Below are positions 45,960-57,500 of a stretch of 64,000 nucleotides of DNA, piece by piece (positions within the stretch are counted from its first letter, which is position 1; every line of letters starts with the position of its first letter). A model generated the notes under the pieces. The model had not been told where the DNA came from. It worked only from the letters and a program-made list of their open reading frames with translations, and ran no database searches. The DNA comes from Siphonodentalium dalli. Lineage: Eukaryota > Mollusca > Scaphopoda > Gadilida > Siphonodentaliidae. Location: positions 201,620,181-201,684,180 of the forward strand of contig CP136067.1 of the NCBI GenBank assembly GCA_032622095.1, read 5' to 3'. The position numbers were made by a program, and so were the translations under genes.

Positions 45960-47118
45960 CGAAAAAAAGTCAGAGTTCTCTCGTCAACATCGCGCCTGGA
46001 ACTTAGGGAAAACTATTTTACAAGAATGTACAGAAGTTACCCACCTTGGTATTCCACTCGATAAATACGATTTTAATTCTGTCTTCATTGATCGGATGTG
46101 TGATAAAACCCGAAGTACATTCATGATGTTAACCAACGCAGGAATATACCCCGGTGGCATTACACCAAAATGTTGTTCGTTGATTTATTATTCGGTGGTC
46201 ATTCCAAAAGGTTTATACGGATCTGAACTTTTATGGTGTGTGAATAACACTCTATGCGACCGTCTCGAGAGAACGCACCGTTTCTGTATAAAATATTAAT
46301 AGGGTCTTCATAATCGCACAAAAACAGTTATAGCTCAAGGATTAGTCGGTATGTCGTCAATGGTATCATTAATAGAAAAACGTAAACTGTCATTCATTGG
46401 TTCAATGTGCAATCTTTCGTCGAACAAAACCGCAAAAGATGTATTTATTACACGGTTATACCAATACCTAATGTTTCCTACAGCTTCACATTCTAATTTC
46501 ATGGTTGATATTATTTGTACATTGGACAAATATGGAATGACCGAATATTTCGAGAAATACTTATTAAATGTGACCTTTCCCAACAAATTATCATGGAAAA
46601 ATATAACGAAGACCTCATGGTTAAATGTAAATAGAGATGAATGGGAATGTAGCAAAGGCGATGATACTCGATTAAACCGTTACTCGGCACTTCAGCCTAA
46701 ATTATGCATGTCTAGGCTATGGGAAAACTGTTACATATATCCCAAGCATAAAGATTCTTATCTCCTTGTAGCACGTCTTATTTCCATTCTTGAAACGGAC
46801 GAACAATCGTGCCTATTGTGTGACAGGAAATACAATGATCTGGTCAGACATGCATTAATCGAGTGTGTCTCAATATGTGATAACCGTAATATGTTTGAAT
46901 TTGACCTATTAAACGAATTTCATGTAGACGTATACATGCAATATGATAATTTGAATGCGGAATCCAAAACGCGAGTTCTATTATCCGGAATAGCTGAACT
47001 TGACCATTGTATACGCGAAATAGATAATGAATTGATCGATTTTTTCGTTAGAAAATCACCTTCTCTGTGGAAAGCATATGTTGATAGCATATCATCATTT
47101 ATGCCTGTACCTCCATAG
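45960..47118 (+). pseudogene. LINE 1: C-terminal part with CCHC zinc knuckle, interrupted by two stops
   Basis: This continues the LINE 1 polyprotein after the insertion: SEFSRQHRAWNLG, VTHLGIPLDK and GLYGSELLW, ending HRFCIKY. Two adjacent stops (TAA TAG, 46297-46302) follow, after which the same frame stays open for about 270 codons to a TAG at 47116-47118. The region after the stops has the thumb/connection style of many animal LINEs (LIEKRKLSFIGSM). Near its end is a C-x2-C-x9-H-x4-C knuckle (CLLCD at 46810, HALIEC at about 46849), a typical C-terminal feature of such elements. There is no endonuclease domain in this part. The clade is not resolved. Confidence 0.88.
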
Positions 47119-47430
47119 TTCTGTATTAAAATGATATATACGTACGCGTGACATACGACTGTATATCCATATCTCTATGACTGTACATCATATGTGTAAT
47201 TGCTATGTATAATGAACATGTAGACGCATACTTGTATTATGCAACCACAATCAATTGTATATAGCTGGTATTCGTCGCGAATTATACTCAAATAATTTTC
47301 GATATATTGTTTTTTCACGCACATTATGCCAATGAATATGTTTAATGTATAATTATGTTAATTACGTAATAATGTGTATGTGATTTTATACACTATATCT
47401 TCGTTTACGGAGGAAATAAAGTCATATATA
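47119..47430 (+). other. LINE 1 3' untranslated region
   Basis: AT-rich, non-coding. It ends with GGAGGAAATAAAGTCATATA immediately before repeat B, which suggests the 3' terminus of the LINE and a head-to-tail junction. Confidence 0.5.
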
Positions 47431-48452
47431 TAAATAGAACACCACTGGGAAATGTGTCCTATGGTGGATAACTCTATCTTACAACTCGTCGCCCGAGAAT
47501 TATTTGTCATTGTTACTGGAGAGCATAAACTTATTTGCAATAGATTAAATTGTGGGGACCTTTTTGTGATGGGATAATTGAAACACTCTCTTTTTGCATA
47601 AATATAACATATATTGGTTTCATGAACACAACACCTCAGAATTCCGCTAAATTAATCCTTCACATTAAGTACAACGCCTTGTCACTGAATGTGTTTCATT
47701 CAACACACCAGAAAGCCTCTAAATGCGGACCAAAAATCTACTAATCGGATGTCCTGCAAAAAGTCTAACCGTACGCAGTATAGCGAGTACATTTTGAATC
47801 ACAATTACGCCATAGCTGCTGACATCGACAGATCACCCTGGCAGTATACACCCCGGAGGGCGTAATAAATAAGATTGTAAAACATCAGCCTGGCAGTATA
47901 GGTTACAATCAACTAAATATTTCCCATAGGCGACAGTGTTAGGGTTAAGCCATCCCGATTCATTACCCTACTGAGCCGAACTTTAAATATTTTTGCGTGT
48001 TGAACTCCACGTCGGACATAAGTTGTCCAAAAAGAAATGGTGCCTCACCATACTTATTCCCGGAAATAAATTGGCATTTCCATAACTACCCCCTTTTGTG
48101 CACAAAATGTCAGTATAGAAAAATACCCCCACCCTACCAAATATGGCGACCATTGTAGCCGATTGACGAACAATCCCACACAAATGACCGAGGAATTAAC
48201 ATAGCATATACATTAAACAACCGAAGATATTATACACCATTCAGCTGCGGGTATTTGTTTTTATGCTGACTCGAGTTTCCCTCCACAAATGCCAAGGGTC
48301 ATAATTTCAAGTATTTAGTTGCTTATAACATATACACCCGGAGGACGTAATAAATAAGATTGTAAATCATTACAGACATTTAAGTCCACGTGCTTCCGAC
48401 CTTCTATGATGAGTCGTATATACGTCTATAAAGGTGTTACAATGTTATTCTG
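47431..48452 (+). repeat. Repeat B: second copy of the LINE 1 5' region, first part
   Basis: 47431-48059 is almost identical to 40171-40798, and 48356-48452 to 40801-40897. Between them 48060-48355 is absent from copy A. That segment ends with GGACGTAATAAATAAGATTG, resembling an earlier block of the same repeat, so copy A may have lost it by recombination between the two blocks. The copy is interrupted at 48453 by a transposon and resumes at 50625. Confidence 0.9.
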
Positions 48453-50624
48453 GGGCTTGTTTCATGAAGCAATGTCATAAGATTATCTTAAGATGGACTT
48501 AATCTAAGATCTAAGGTGGATCTTATGATGTAACTTTTCCGTTTCAAGAACGCGTTTCACAAAACAAGATTAAGTCCTACTTAAGTAGTAAGTTAAGTTC
48601 CCGCTCATTTAGACTGGTTATCGACAATTTTCTACAGTCCGGAACAAAAAATGTGGGCTTGTGCAATCTTTATGTACGGTATTGAGAGGTTATCGAGAAA
48701 GAGCCGAGTCCAATTTGACATTATTGTGTGACAGGGATGCTGGATAGCGGCTGGGGTGGGGTGGGTGAATCAGCGCATGTATCTTAGTGTCTATAGTCAG
48801 TGGCCTTATATTCGCATATGGATCTTAGACTTGTATGAGTTCCACGATGTGAATTCGAACATGAGTACATCGCAGGCTCTTAAAATGACGACCTTTGCGT
48901 TTACTGACGAGTGGCGGTGTCAGAAATAAGACAATATAATTATATGGATCGATGCATGACTGCGACCATGCATTCACCCCGAGTTAATCCACTGAGAGCA
49001 ATGATCAGGCGGCGATTTTTTTGTGTGAGCCGACATAACTCGTGTATTATCGACCACCGCTCTCTACGTGTAGCAATAATCAAAAGAAATCGGCGATGTC
49101 ATCAGGACACACATAGGTCATTTTTTTCGATTCAAAGGGAAATGAAAAATATTTGTTAGAGCAACTTTTTTATTATTTTTATGCAGATATTTTATGCGGT
49201 TGTCATACAATGGATATATATATATATATATAACTACGTTTTCATTAGCATACTCGTATTAAGGGGTGTCATACAGTCATCGTTACGGGTGTGTATATCA
49301 TATATACAGTATGCTGTGCAACGGTCATCCCACCCCTGCAAAAAAAACATGAAAAAAAATTGGACAGCCTTGAAATCATGACATATGGGCGTGGGCATAA
49401 ACTCAATACAAATAATATTCTCTATAGAAAATTGTCACTATTTCTAAAACATATTTTGATAAAGAGCGTTTATGTTATCTTTCCTATATGACATATCTGC
49501 TTTGTAAACAGCCGACGGAAATTTGGAAAGAGGAAAGAATCAATACATTAATTGATCTCATTTTACCCCATCTCCCCACACGCATATGGAATAACATAGA
49601 GGAGATTGTGAGCTTTGAGCTAGGCCATAATTCTTATCAAAAGTTTAATTTGTGGGTAATACAATTTTATAATATATATTATCTATAGGTCACATACACA
49701 GCTGATAATTGACTATATCCTACATTCGACGAGGCTCGGGGTGGCTAGTTGGTCTCTGTGGGGGGGGGTACATCGTGCAATTTCCAACTGTACCCGCCCC
49801 TTAATTGAAGTGGGCCAAACTTCCATGTTCGCGAAATGCCATGTCCACCTCACCCGTTGGATTTAAACTTTCCAATTGGTATCTCAAATATTCCAACAGT
49901 TCGAAATTTCTAACCAGACGCCCCTAAAGTTGGTGATTTTCGGTTGCTGCTGTTTGTCTAAAACAACACATTCCTTTACTAGTTAGAAATTCAAACAATT
50001 GAAACCTATATATAGTGTACGATTAATGTTGTTGTCAGGCATGAAATTTCCAATTGCTAAACATTTTGACCAAAGGGTGTGTGTGTGTGTGTGGTGGGGG
50101 GTAGAGAACACACAAACCCCATTCGCCACGTCCCTGATGATAAGCCTGTGCTCTGCATTGTTTTTACCAAACTAACCCTATGGTGATATGGTGGGGGGGG
50201 GGGGTTGCCCTCTCCAAACTTTGGTTTTGGAAAGTTTGAGGTACCAGTTGGAATGTTTAAACCCAAAGATAATTTGGTGTTGTTTAAGGGGGTGTAGTTG
50301 GACATTTCGAGGCAAACACCCCCTCTCACTCTGTAGCCACGACCCTGTATACCAGACGACGAATTGCCCACCCAGACAATGTACAGATATCTCCGTAATT
50401 TGCAAAATAAAATAGGCCGCCATACTTGTGATCGATATACCACTTATCACGTTGGTCTTAACTTTAAGATTATCTTATGACACCTCACAGCAGTGAGTTA
50501 AGACCAAAGTTAAGACCATCTTAAGTTAAGACCTTGTTCGTGAAACGCACTTATGACTGAAGATTGAACTTATGACCATCTTAAGTCCCAACTATGTCAT
50601 AAGTTGCTTTCGTGAAACAGGGCC
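48453..50624. mobile_element. 2.17-kb PIF/Harbinger-like non-autonomous transposon with CTG duplication
   Basis: The left end GGGCTTGTTTCATGAA and the complement of the right end, GGCCCTGTTTCACGAA, form the terminal inverted repeat. Further paired blocks lie inside (TGTCATAA, CTTAAGATGG). The target CTG is present on both sides (48450-48452 and 50625-50627) but only once in the paralogous empty site at 40895-40897. Three-base duplications of this type with GGG/GGCC-type ends are characteristic of PIF/Harbinger elements. No transposase or Myb-like frame was recognised. The interior has low-complexity G/C runs and short ORFs. Confidence 0.9.
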
Positions 50625-51000
50625 CTGAATATTTACAGCACATCATTTGCTTAACTTCTCTTTGTACACGGAGTGTGTTTCAATTCTGCCATGAACTATA
50701 TGTTGGACGTGATCTTTGGTCACATGTGGCCTATTATAGTCGACTGGAGTGTGACGGGTGAATATAGAAGTTTTTCGACCTAACTAGCAGTACGGGGGTG
50801 TGATGAGACGTCTCCGATTATCAAGGTTTTGTAGATCGAATGCACTCCCAACATAACTTCGACGACGATGATGTTCGAGGGTGTTCCCCCGCACCCACCT
50901 GAATCATTAATACATGTTAATAGGGAGGGCGAATTTTGCGTACCCCCCCCCCACAATGAATCATGGATACATGTTAAATAGATAGGGATGAATTCTGCAT
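50625..51000 (+). repeat. Repeat B: last part
   Basis: 50625-50950 matches 40895-41220, including the start of the LINE ORF and the C-run, which is only 10 long here. After it a partial echo of the preceding sequence (GAATCATGGATACATGTTAA) occurs, then similarity to LINE 1 stops. Confidence 0.9.
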
Positions 51001-51277
51001 ACCAGTTTAAAAAATATGGAATACAAACTTAATAAGATTATTTTAAACTAATATCATAGTTTTATCATAATTGCTGAAGTAATTTGGGCTAGAAAATAGT
51101 CAAACGTGTGCAATATTGTGTTATTGAAGTCATGTTGTTGAATCCTGAATACCGGTTAACATGACCATATGAATCCAGTCGTGTTGTTGAATTCCGAATT
51201 TCGGTTAACATGACCATATGAATCCCGGGTGGGATTGTGTTGTTTTATCCTGAAATAATTAGTGAAGACCAGAAATG
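51001..51277. other. No gene; short duplication
   Basis: GTTGTTGAAT(C/T)CTGAAT and CGGTTAACATGACCATATGA occur twice about 60 bp apart (51120-51230). Confidence 0.6.
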
Positions 51278-51625
51278 ATTCATCACAGGTAGGTTTATTG
51301 GAGAAAATATTCAGCTTATTTCAGATATAATATATGCAAGCAGAAATATGAATATCCCAGGAATATTACTAATACTTGATTTTGAGAAGGCATTTGACTC
51401 TCCTGGTATACTATGGATGCAGTTTTGAAGTACTTCAACTGGGGTGGTATCTACACAACATATATCAAAACTCTCTGTAATATTCATTCAAGCATAAATA
51501 TAAATGGTATAATTACCCGTCATTTTAAAATTAGAAGAGGCTGCCGACAAGGTGACGCACATCGCCGTATATGTTCATTCTATGAGCAGAAATATTGTCA
51601 ATTGCAGTAATAAACCACAAACATA
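51278..51625 (+). pseudogene. LINE 2: reverse transcriptase, 5' fragment
   Basis: A second, unrelated non-LTR reverse transcriptase. It reads GRFIGENIQLISDIIY, then the catalytic A block LLILDFEKAFDS. After a frame change it reads VLKYFNWGGIY and the B block IRRGCRQGD (about 51530-51560), and after another frame change AEILSIAVINHKHI up to the TTAA. The style matches LINEs related to the L1/Tx1 type, by memory. It is 5'-truncated, with no endonuclease or ORF1 attached. The frame changes and stops mark it as dead. Confidence 0.88.
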
Positions 51626-52113
51626 TTAAAGGTACTCAATCCGTAAAGAGGGTCCCCATCTCAACAGATTCCAACCACAACAATCCGATCAGAGGGTCCT
51701 ATATTACTATTTATTTGGCTTTGGGGGTAAAAAATATTTGATTCGAGTCGAGGAACCCATCAAACAAAGCTCAGAGTTATTAGATATTGATTTTTGAAAT
51801 TTGTTAATTTCTCGAGATGAGTACTAATAATTGCCGTCAATTTTGAAACCTGCTCGAGATGATTACACCAAAACTCTATTCAAACAGACAAGGATGGATA
51901 ACTCTAAAATCAAGTGGTAATAATCACGCAATTTTGACTACGTACTGGGCCAGAAAGAATTCCCGATAATGAAAAATAATAGATTTATAAAATAGATATC
52001 TAACAAATCTGAGCTTTGATGGGTGACTTCCTCGACTCGAATCAAATATTTTTGACCCCCGAAGCCATTGAAATAGTAATTGAGATGAGTTTTATCGGAT
52101 TGATTACCTTTAA
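51626..52113. mobile_element. TTAA-flanked MITE, family 3, inside LINE 2
   Basis: TTAA lies at 51626-51629 and 52110-52113. The left terminus AGGTACTCAATCCG pairs with the right terminus CGGATTGATTACCT. The imperfect inverted arms extend far inward (ATATTTGATTCGAGTCGAGG against CCTCGACTCGAATCAAATAT). Excision leaving one TTAA joins the flanks as HIKG within the reverse-transcriptase frame, confirming the borders. A near-identical copy lies at 58132-58619. Confidence 0.95.
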
Positions 52114-52740
52114 GGGTATAACAATAGGAGATGAAGAATATAAGTTGACTCAATATGCAGATGATACTACACTTCTACTTTTTTTTCGCACTGATGGTTT
52201 GGGGGGGGGGCTAGCCCCGGGATGATCGAAAGGGCCGATATGCACTTTCCTTCACCCCTCACGCTTCTACTAGACGGTTTCCCTGAATCCATAGACAGTT
52301 CATTAAGCCCACTGAATTGTTTTGTTTTGATTTTCTCGAATTTCAGGCCTAAAGATAAACTATAATCAATCTGTTGCAGTCTGGGTGGGAATTAAAAGGG
52401 ATCGTACATATAGGCCATCTATGACAGGTGGAAATTAATTGTAATATGCAAAAAGTCAAATTACTTGGTGTTGAATTTACTCTTTTAGCAAATGATATAG
52501 TTCACAGTAATTATGACCAAGTTTTAGAGCGATGAAAAGTATTATGAAGATATGGCGGAGAAGAAAATTAACATATTTGGAAGGACAACACTTGCTAAAA
52601 TCCTTAGTTATATCAAAATTGACATTTCTACTTTTAAGCTTACCAAACCCCCCAGAGAACATGATCGTGATATGTCAGTTTTATTTAGAACTCAAACAGG
52701 ATGGTATTTCCTGAAAATACTGAATTCAACAATCACATGA
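52110..52740 (+). pseudogene. LINE 2: reverse transcriptase, 3' fragment
   Basis: It continues from the MITE with GITIGDEEYKLTQYADDTTL, the catalytic C box YADD lying at 52153-52164. After G-rich and other unmatched sequence (about 52195-52330) it continues in other frames with SGLKINYNQSVAVWVGIKR and VKLLGVEFTL. Next comes NYDQVLERMKSIMKIWRRRK, then LTYLEGQHLLKSLVISKLTF and LPNPPENM, matching the thumb region of such LINEs. There are several stops and frame changes. Confidence 0.88.
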
Positions 52741-52789
52741 ATAAGACAGTCAATGACTGTGGGTCGCTCACCAGACTGTAATGACTGAG

Positions 52790-53445
52790 AAGAGACCGAG
52801 GAGATATCTCTATAATGCGAGCAGATATCTGCTTGGATCCAAGGATATATCTCCTTGGATCCAAGCAGATATCTGCTCGGATTATGGAGATATCTGCTTG
52901 AAAAATATTTCAAGGAGATATCTCCATATTCCGAGCAGATATCTGCTTGGATGTATTTCGAAAATAATGGAAAAAACGTATATGTACTGTGGAGAAATCA
53001 TTAATATTTCATGGCCGCGGTTTTCCAAGGAGATATCTCCATAATCCAAGCAGATATCTGCTTGGAATATTTTCAAGGAAATATCTGCTTAGAATATGGA
53101 GATATCTCCTTGGGTCCAAGGAGATATCTCGTTGAAAACTATTTCACGGAGATATCTCCATAATCCGAGCAGATATCTGCTTGGATTATGGAGATATCTC
53201 CTCGGTTTCAAGGAGAAATCTCGTTGCAAATATTTCAGGCAGATATCTCGTAGTTGCGAGGAGATATCTCCTAGGATTCAAGGAGATATCTCCATAATCC
53301 AAGCAGATATCTCCTTGGATCCAAGGAGATATCTCCATAATGGACCATATTCCAAGCAGATATATGCTAGGAATTGCAATCCCAAGGAGACATCTCCTCG
53401 AAACCGAGGAGATATCTCCGAATTACGAGAAGATATCTCAGAAAA
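52790..53445. repeat. Array of GATATC-centred palindromes
   Basis: About two dozen palindromic centres, (G)AGATATCT(C) or GCAGATATCTGC, occur in 650 bp. They are joined by linkers that are themselves symmetric (CCTTGGATCCAAGG, CCATAATCC(A/G)AGC). Individual palindromes reach about 24 bp with arms such as ATCCAAGCAGAT. The spacing is about 20-40 bp and irregular. ORFs on both strands read the repeat (RYLLG, ADIC, DISP). Confidence 0.95.
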
Positions 53446-54360
53446 CGAATATGTGCAGGGATGGCGCCCCACAGGGCTCAACCAACATAACATCACTCTG
53501 CTCGTCCGAACGAGCAAGTTGTCTCATTCTTGCCAACTCAGTTTCTATAGTAATACTTTTGGGCTGTGTTCTAAGGTGTTCAGAATACATATGACCAGAT
53601 GTGTTCTGTTCACGTGTATGTGCTCGTTGACTCATGTTGGTGGGATGGAATCTATGAGCAACATACAATTTAGTTGGCTCATTACAGCGAGCTATATCAT
53701 CTGCTTCCAAAGCTCGTTCTGGCTCAATAAATTGAGCAACCTGATTCGTTTCATTGAGGTCACATCTCTTTAGGGTTTCATCCAATTGGATACCATCGCT
53801 GTCCGAATGCTCGTCACATTGAGCAGGTTGGTTTCTAAGCTTCAACCATTTCTGTTACTCGATATAGCGAGCCGTATTTTCGAACTCATATGATCTCTCA
53901 GAAGTTGTAGCACCATGGTTGTCAGGTGGTTCAATCGATCGATCAAATCGATTTCGTCATCGGGAGGCTCGTCATGTTGAGTAATTCGACTTGCCAACTT
54001 CAGCTGATTCTGTTCTTCGATAATTTGTTCTTTCTGAAATTCGAGCAGCCTGCTCATCGGATAGCTCTCTTTGGTGAGTGCCAATTCATTCTTGGGCTCA
54101 ATCAAACGAGATGTGGTGTTGTCATCAGCGAGCCAAAACGGTTCATCACTCGATGTGTGTTGTCTGATTGAGACAAACTCGGTGAAACGAGCGCTATCTG
54201 GCTCATTTTCTTGCGACAGAGCATCGCGTTCACATGTGCTCGATGACTATGTCCCGCTCTTTTAAACAAGCGGTGTGCCTCTCTTCTTCGAGCTGTTGGC
54301 TCATTTTCTTTAACGAAATAGCTCGTCATTGTGAGCAAAGTCTCTAGTCACTTCTGTATA
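53446..54360 (-). pseudogene. Unidentified minus-strand coding-like region rich in GAGC/GCTC words
   Basis: Three successive - strand frames (54102-54338, 53842-54105, 53438-53845) cover almost the whole stretch. Their composition is charged and Gln/Glu-rich, for example EFQKEQIIEEQNQLKLASRI and EPPDDEIDLIDRLNHLTTM, which looks coiled-coil-like. The words GCTCGT and GGCTCA recur every 20-40 bases, so a degenerate repeat is an alternative explanation. A decayed retroelement gag-like segment is possible. No family was recognised. Confidence 0.3.
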
Positions 54361-56100
54361 AAACTTCGGCTGCACTCTAACGTCCTACCTTTCGAGTGTC
54401 CCGGGGGTGGGCGTAAACAGAGGTTCGGACTCTACAAGAGTCCACGGAATTGGGCAACAGAAAATTACGTTTATCAATTAAGTGAATAATGGCGAATAAA
54501 ACATGATAATATGCAATCAACACATATGATATCACGCCCCATCGAGGATCCCCGCTTTCGATGGTATAACAGACGTGAATTGATTCAGTACCTTTATAAT
54601 AACAACCAATTAATCTCCGCTACGGGTGGTAGCATACGGAAACGCGACCCGGAATGGAATGAATGTATCTCCTTCCGGAATCGAATGAAGGTATCTCCTT
54701 CTTATTTTGGTAGTCATGTTGCTTTGCCATTACTAATTATTGTTTTTCAGTGTAATAACATATAGGAGAGGGGTACCCTTAAGTGAGTCAGCACTTGTCC
54801 TCCAATCCCATTGTCTGTATAAACAAATGTATGTGTTACATATCGCGTGTTATCTATATTTGACAAATACATATGTTGAAACTAAGCTTTTGTACATTTC
54901 CAGCAGTTGGAAATTCATGCATGGATGCCTGACACAACATTAGTTGGACATTAATTTGACACCATATATAGGTTGGAATTGTTCTCATTGTTTGATTTTC
55001 AACCAGTAAAAGTTGGTAATTTTCCCATCTTATATATGTATATAGTGTGTCATGTTGGATATTTCCAAGGGGGTGGAAATGGAATTATGCGAACCTGTGA
55101 GTTTGATGTTTAATTCAAGGGGGTGCAGTTGGCCGGAAATTTGATGGAGCACTCCCATGTGAAACCTCTAGCCACGTCCCTATAACTTGTTCGTGTGGGT
55201 ACTTAATCAATAATTTGACTGACATTTCCACTATATAGTCCTGAGATCGTAGAATAAGCTTTACATTTTGTTTGTGCGATTGGGAGATGCAGTTCACGTG
55301 CACGTTCACAACTGTGGGTTCGTGGGCAAAGCTTTATTTTCCAACTAATGTACATGTACAGCACATTGGCCAAAAATGCCTGTGTTTCTGCAATATCCAG
55401 AGACTATTGTTCAAAACGACTTCATTCAACGAAACAAAACATTTGAAAATATGAAATTGCTATAAGACTTGATAGTACATACGTGTATCTGATAATCCAT
55501 CGGTATCATATAATCATACTAGTTCTTGAATAAGAAGGAACACATAATAACGAACAAAGCAGAAGACATATCCATGCAGGTTCACGTGAATTCGGTCAAT
55601 GGTGACGTATCCGCCGATTTTGAAATCAACATGCGTTCGGGCGGTATTTGAGGGATGGAATTATGAAACGAACATGATGAAAGTCACAATGAAATTGACA
55701 ATGATTTGCTTCAAGTTCGCCATCATCCGAAGTGCTCCCCCAGCGTTACTATCAATAGCATTATTATTTGGCTAATTTCCGTAATATTCTCCCCGTTTAC
55801 ACTTGATAACACAAATTTGTCTCCGCATTTAAAATTCTTTGATATATATCGTTATATTCTGCAATAATGTGTACACAAGGGACGGATTCTTATGTTTTAT
55901 TGTGTTTTAAACTCCGAGGTGGCGAAATTTCGGTTTGTTTACATTTTGAACGTTTCTGAATCCGGATTACGACGAAATAACGATTTATTACAATTACGGT
56001 CTGTTCGTTTACTGATTCTGGTCTGTTGGTGTACCGAACTACGCCGTTCGGGGTCTAATCCAAAATCTGAGTCCAGATTATCCCACCAAATAACGACTCA
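54361..56100. other. No recognised gene
   Basis: Frames here are short. 54511-54765 has a 40-residue protein-like start (RFRWYNRRELIQYLYNNN) but no recognised family. A G-run of 12 lies at 56101-56112. Confidence 0.45.
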
Positions 56101-56109
56101 GGGGGGGGG

Positions 56110-56872
56110 GGGCGGACTTGGAAGAACCATTCTGTTGATTCTTATGTCCTTTTCTTGGCCTCCTCGATACACTTTTTCCTTTCTTATCTATCTGCTTTGC
56201 ACAGATCATTTATGAATGTTGCCCTCCCCTTCTCCTTTAACTTTGATCCAGCTTTCAATGCTTGCTTATTGTATGTCACTCTGAGTGGGCGTGGATTATC
56301 CTTTTCTTGGCGTTTCTTTCCCAGTCGGGTAATATGTTTAATATCATCCACTGTGTGTTCCTCCAGCTAGCTACTTCTAGTCGATCGCAGAGATCACTGT
56401 ATTTATCCAAATCCTCCTCCCTTGATATGCTCTTGTGCTATCCTCGGCTTCAGATTCTTCAATTCTCTGTCTTTTTCTTTTTCTTCTATCCTGCTCATTC
56501 TTTGCTGTATATCTGACATCTCTTTTTCAATAACATCCTGCCTTTTTTCCATTTTGATCATTCTTCTTAATATCTTCTATGTTCCTTCGTTACAGCGCCT
56601 GCAGTACCAATGGAATTTTCTTCTGAGCTCTGGATATCTAGGAAAGCCAGCACTTCTTTAGGCACCTGTTGACATTTTGGTGTGACACCACGTGTCACAT
56701 ATATGGCATCCTGAGCCATGATCCTTCTTATCTTCCAAACTGCAAGACAGAGTTCCGTCCCCTATGCTACGCGGGATCATAGCATTGCTTATCTTCAGTC
56801 AGCTGGCTTGTTACAGCTTCCGCACTTGGTTACTACTGTACTGGTATCCGTGTCTTTCTTTCCCCGAGGCAT
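56110..56872 (-). pseudogene. Decayed LINE ORF1 with PHD-like zinc finger, minus strand
   Basis: On the - strand a start reading MPRGKKDTDTS lies at 56872. It is followed by KCGSCNKPAD (about 56824) and, in other frames, CHICDTWCHT (56679-56708) and FHWYCRRCN (about 56590-56618). These C-x2-C, C-x2-C-x3-CH and W-x-C-x2-C pairs fit a PHD/RING-type zinc finger. Next come a charged coiled-coil-like stretch (MSDIQQRMSRIEEKEKDREL) and then ITRLGKKRQEKDNPRPLRV (about 56290-56340), which matches the RNA-binding part of ORF1 proteins in several LINEs as remembered. Multiple frameshifts and stops show it is dead. No reverse transcriptase follows it. Confidence 0.72.
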
Positions 56873-57159
56873 TTTATTCAGTATTCTTGTTATATCCTTG
56901 TTCGAGGAGGTAGAGCAATCTCTATCTCATTCATTCACAGCCTTTTCGTGTCTTTGTTCGGGTGAACTCCATCAATTGTCGTATTCCGATACTCTATTTT
57001 CTTCCTGATCATGCCTTTGTGTTTTGTGCTGAAAACCTGGTCTTGGCTAATCCTGGGTAATCTTTCACGGTTGATATATCCAATTTTACTGTTCAGTTCT
57101 TCGATTTTTCCCTCAAGGATTTTGTCTGCTTCTTTGTCACCTTCTTCTCTACTATATTT

Positions 57160-57500
57160 GGCATTCCATATGCTGGTTGAGTAATTCGATCACCAAACTT
57201 TATAGGGATCTTCATGGTGACTTCTAGATGGGAGCCATTAATTTTTTTTTTTTTCGAAATTCGTAAAAAAAAAAAACATGGCTGCCAGGGCTTTGCATGA
57301 ATAAATCATTCGGCACACCATACACGCCTCATCCCTCGTCCGATCGTTGCTAGTATTTTACTATTTGCTTGACGAAATCCGTTGGCTCACACTACAGATC
57401 ACATTCCTCATCCGATCACCACCAAACTTCAAATGGATCTTCAGGATGACCTCTAGATGAAAGCCATTGATTTTACTCTTTGCCTCACTAAGTCCTTTGG
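57160..57500 (-). repeat. Degenerate repeat, block 1
   Basis: Two diverged units of about 200 bp contain CATCCGATCACCACCAAACT, GGATCTTCA(G/T)G(A/G)TGAC(C/T)TCTAGATG and GCCATT(A/G)ATTTT. They share blocks with 58730-59300. A poly-T / CGAAATTCG / poly-A foldback lies at 57240-57276. Confidence 0.7.

Noticed and set aside
53096-53773. 225-codon ORF on +
   Set aside because: Its first half is the GATATC palindrome array. The rest overlaps the minus-strand frames and shows no recognisable domain.
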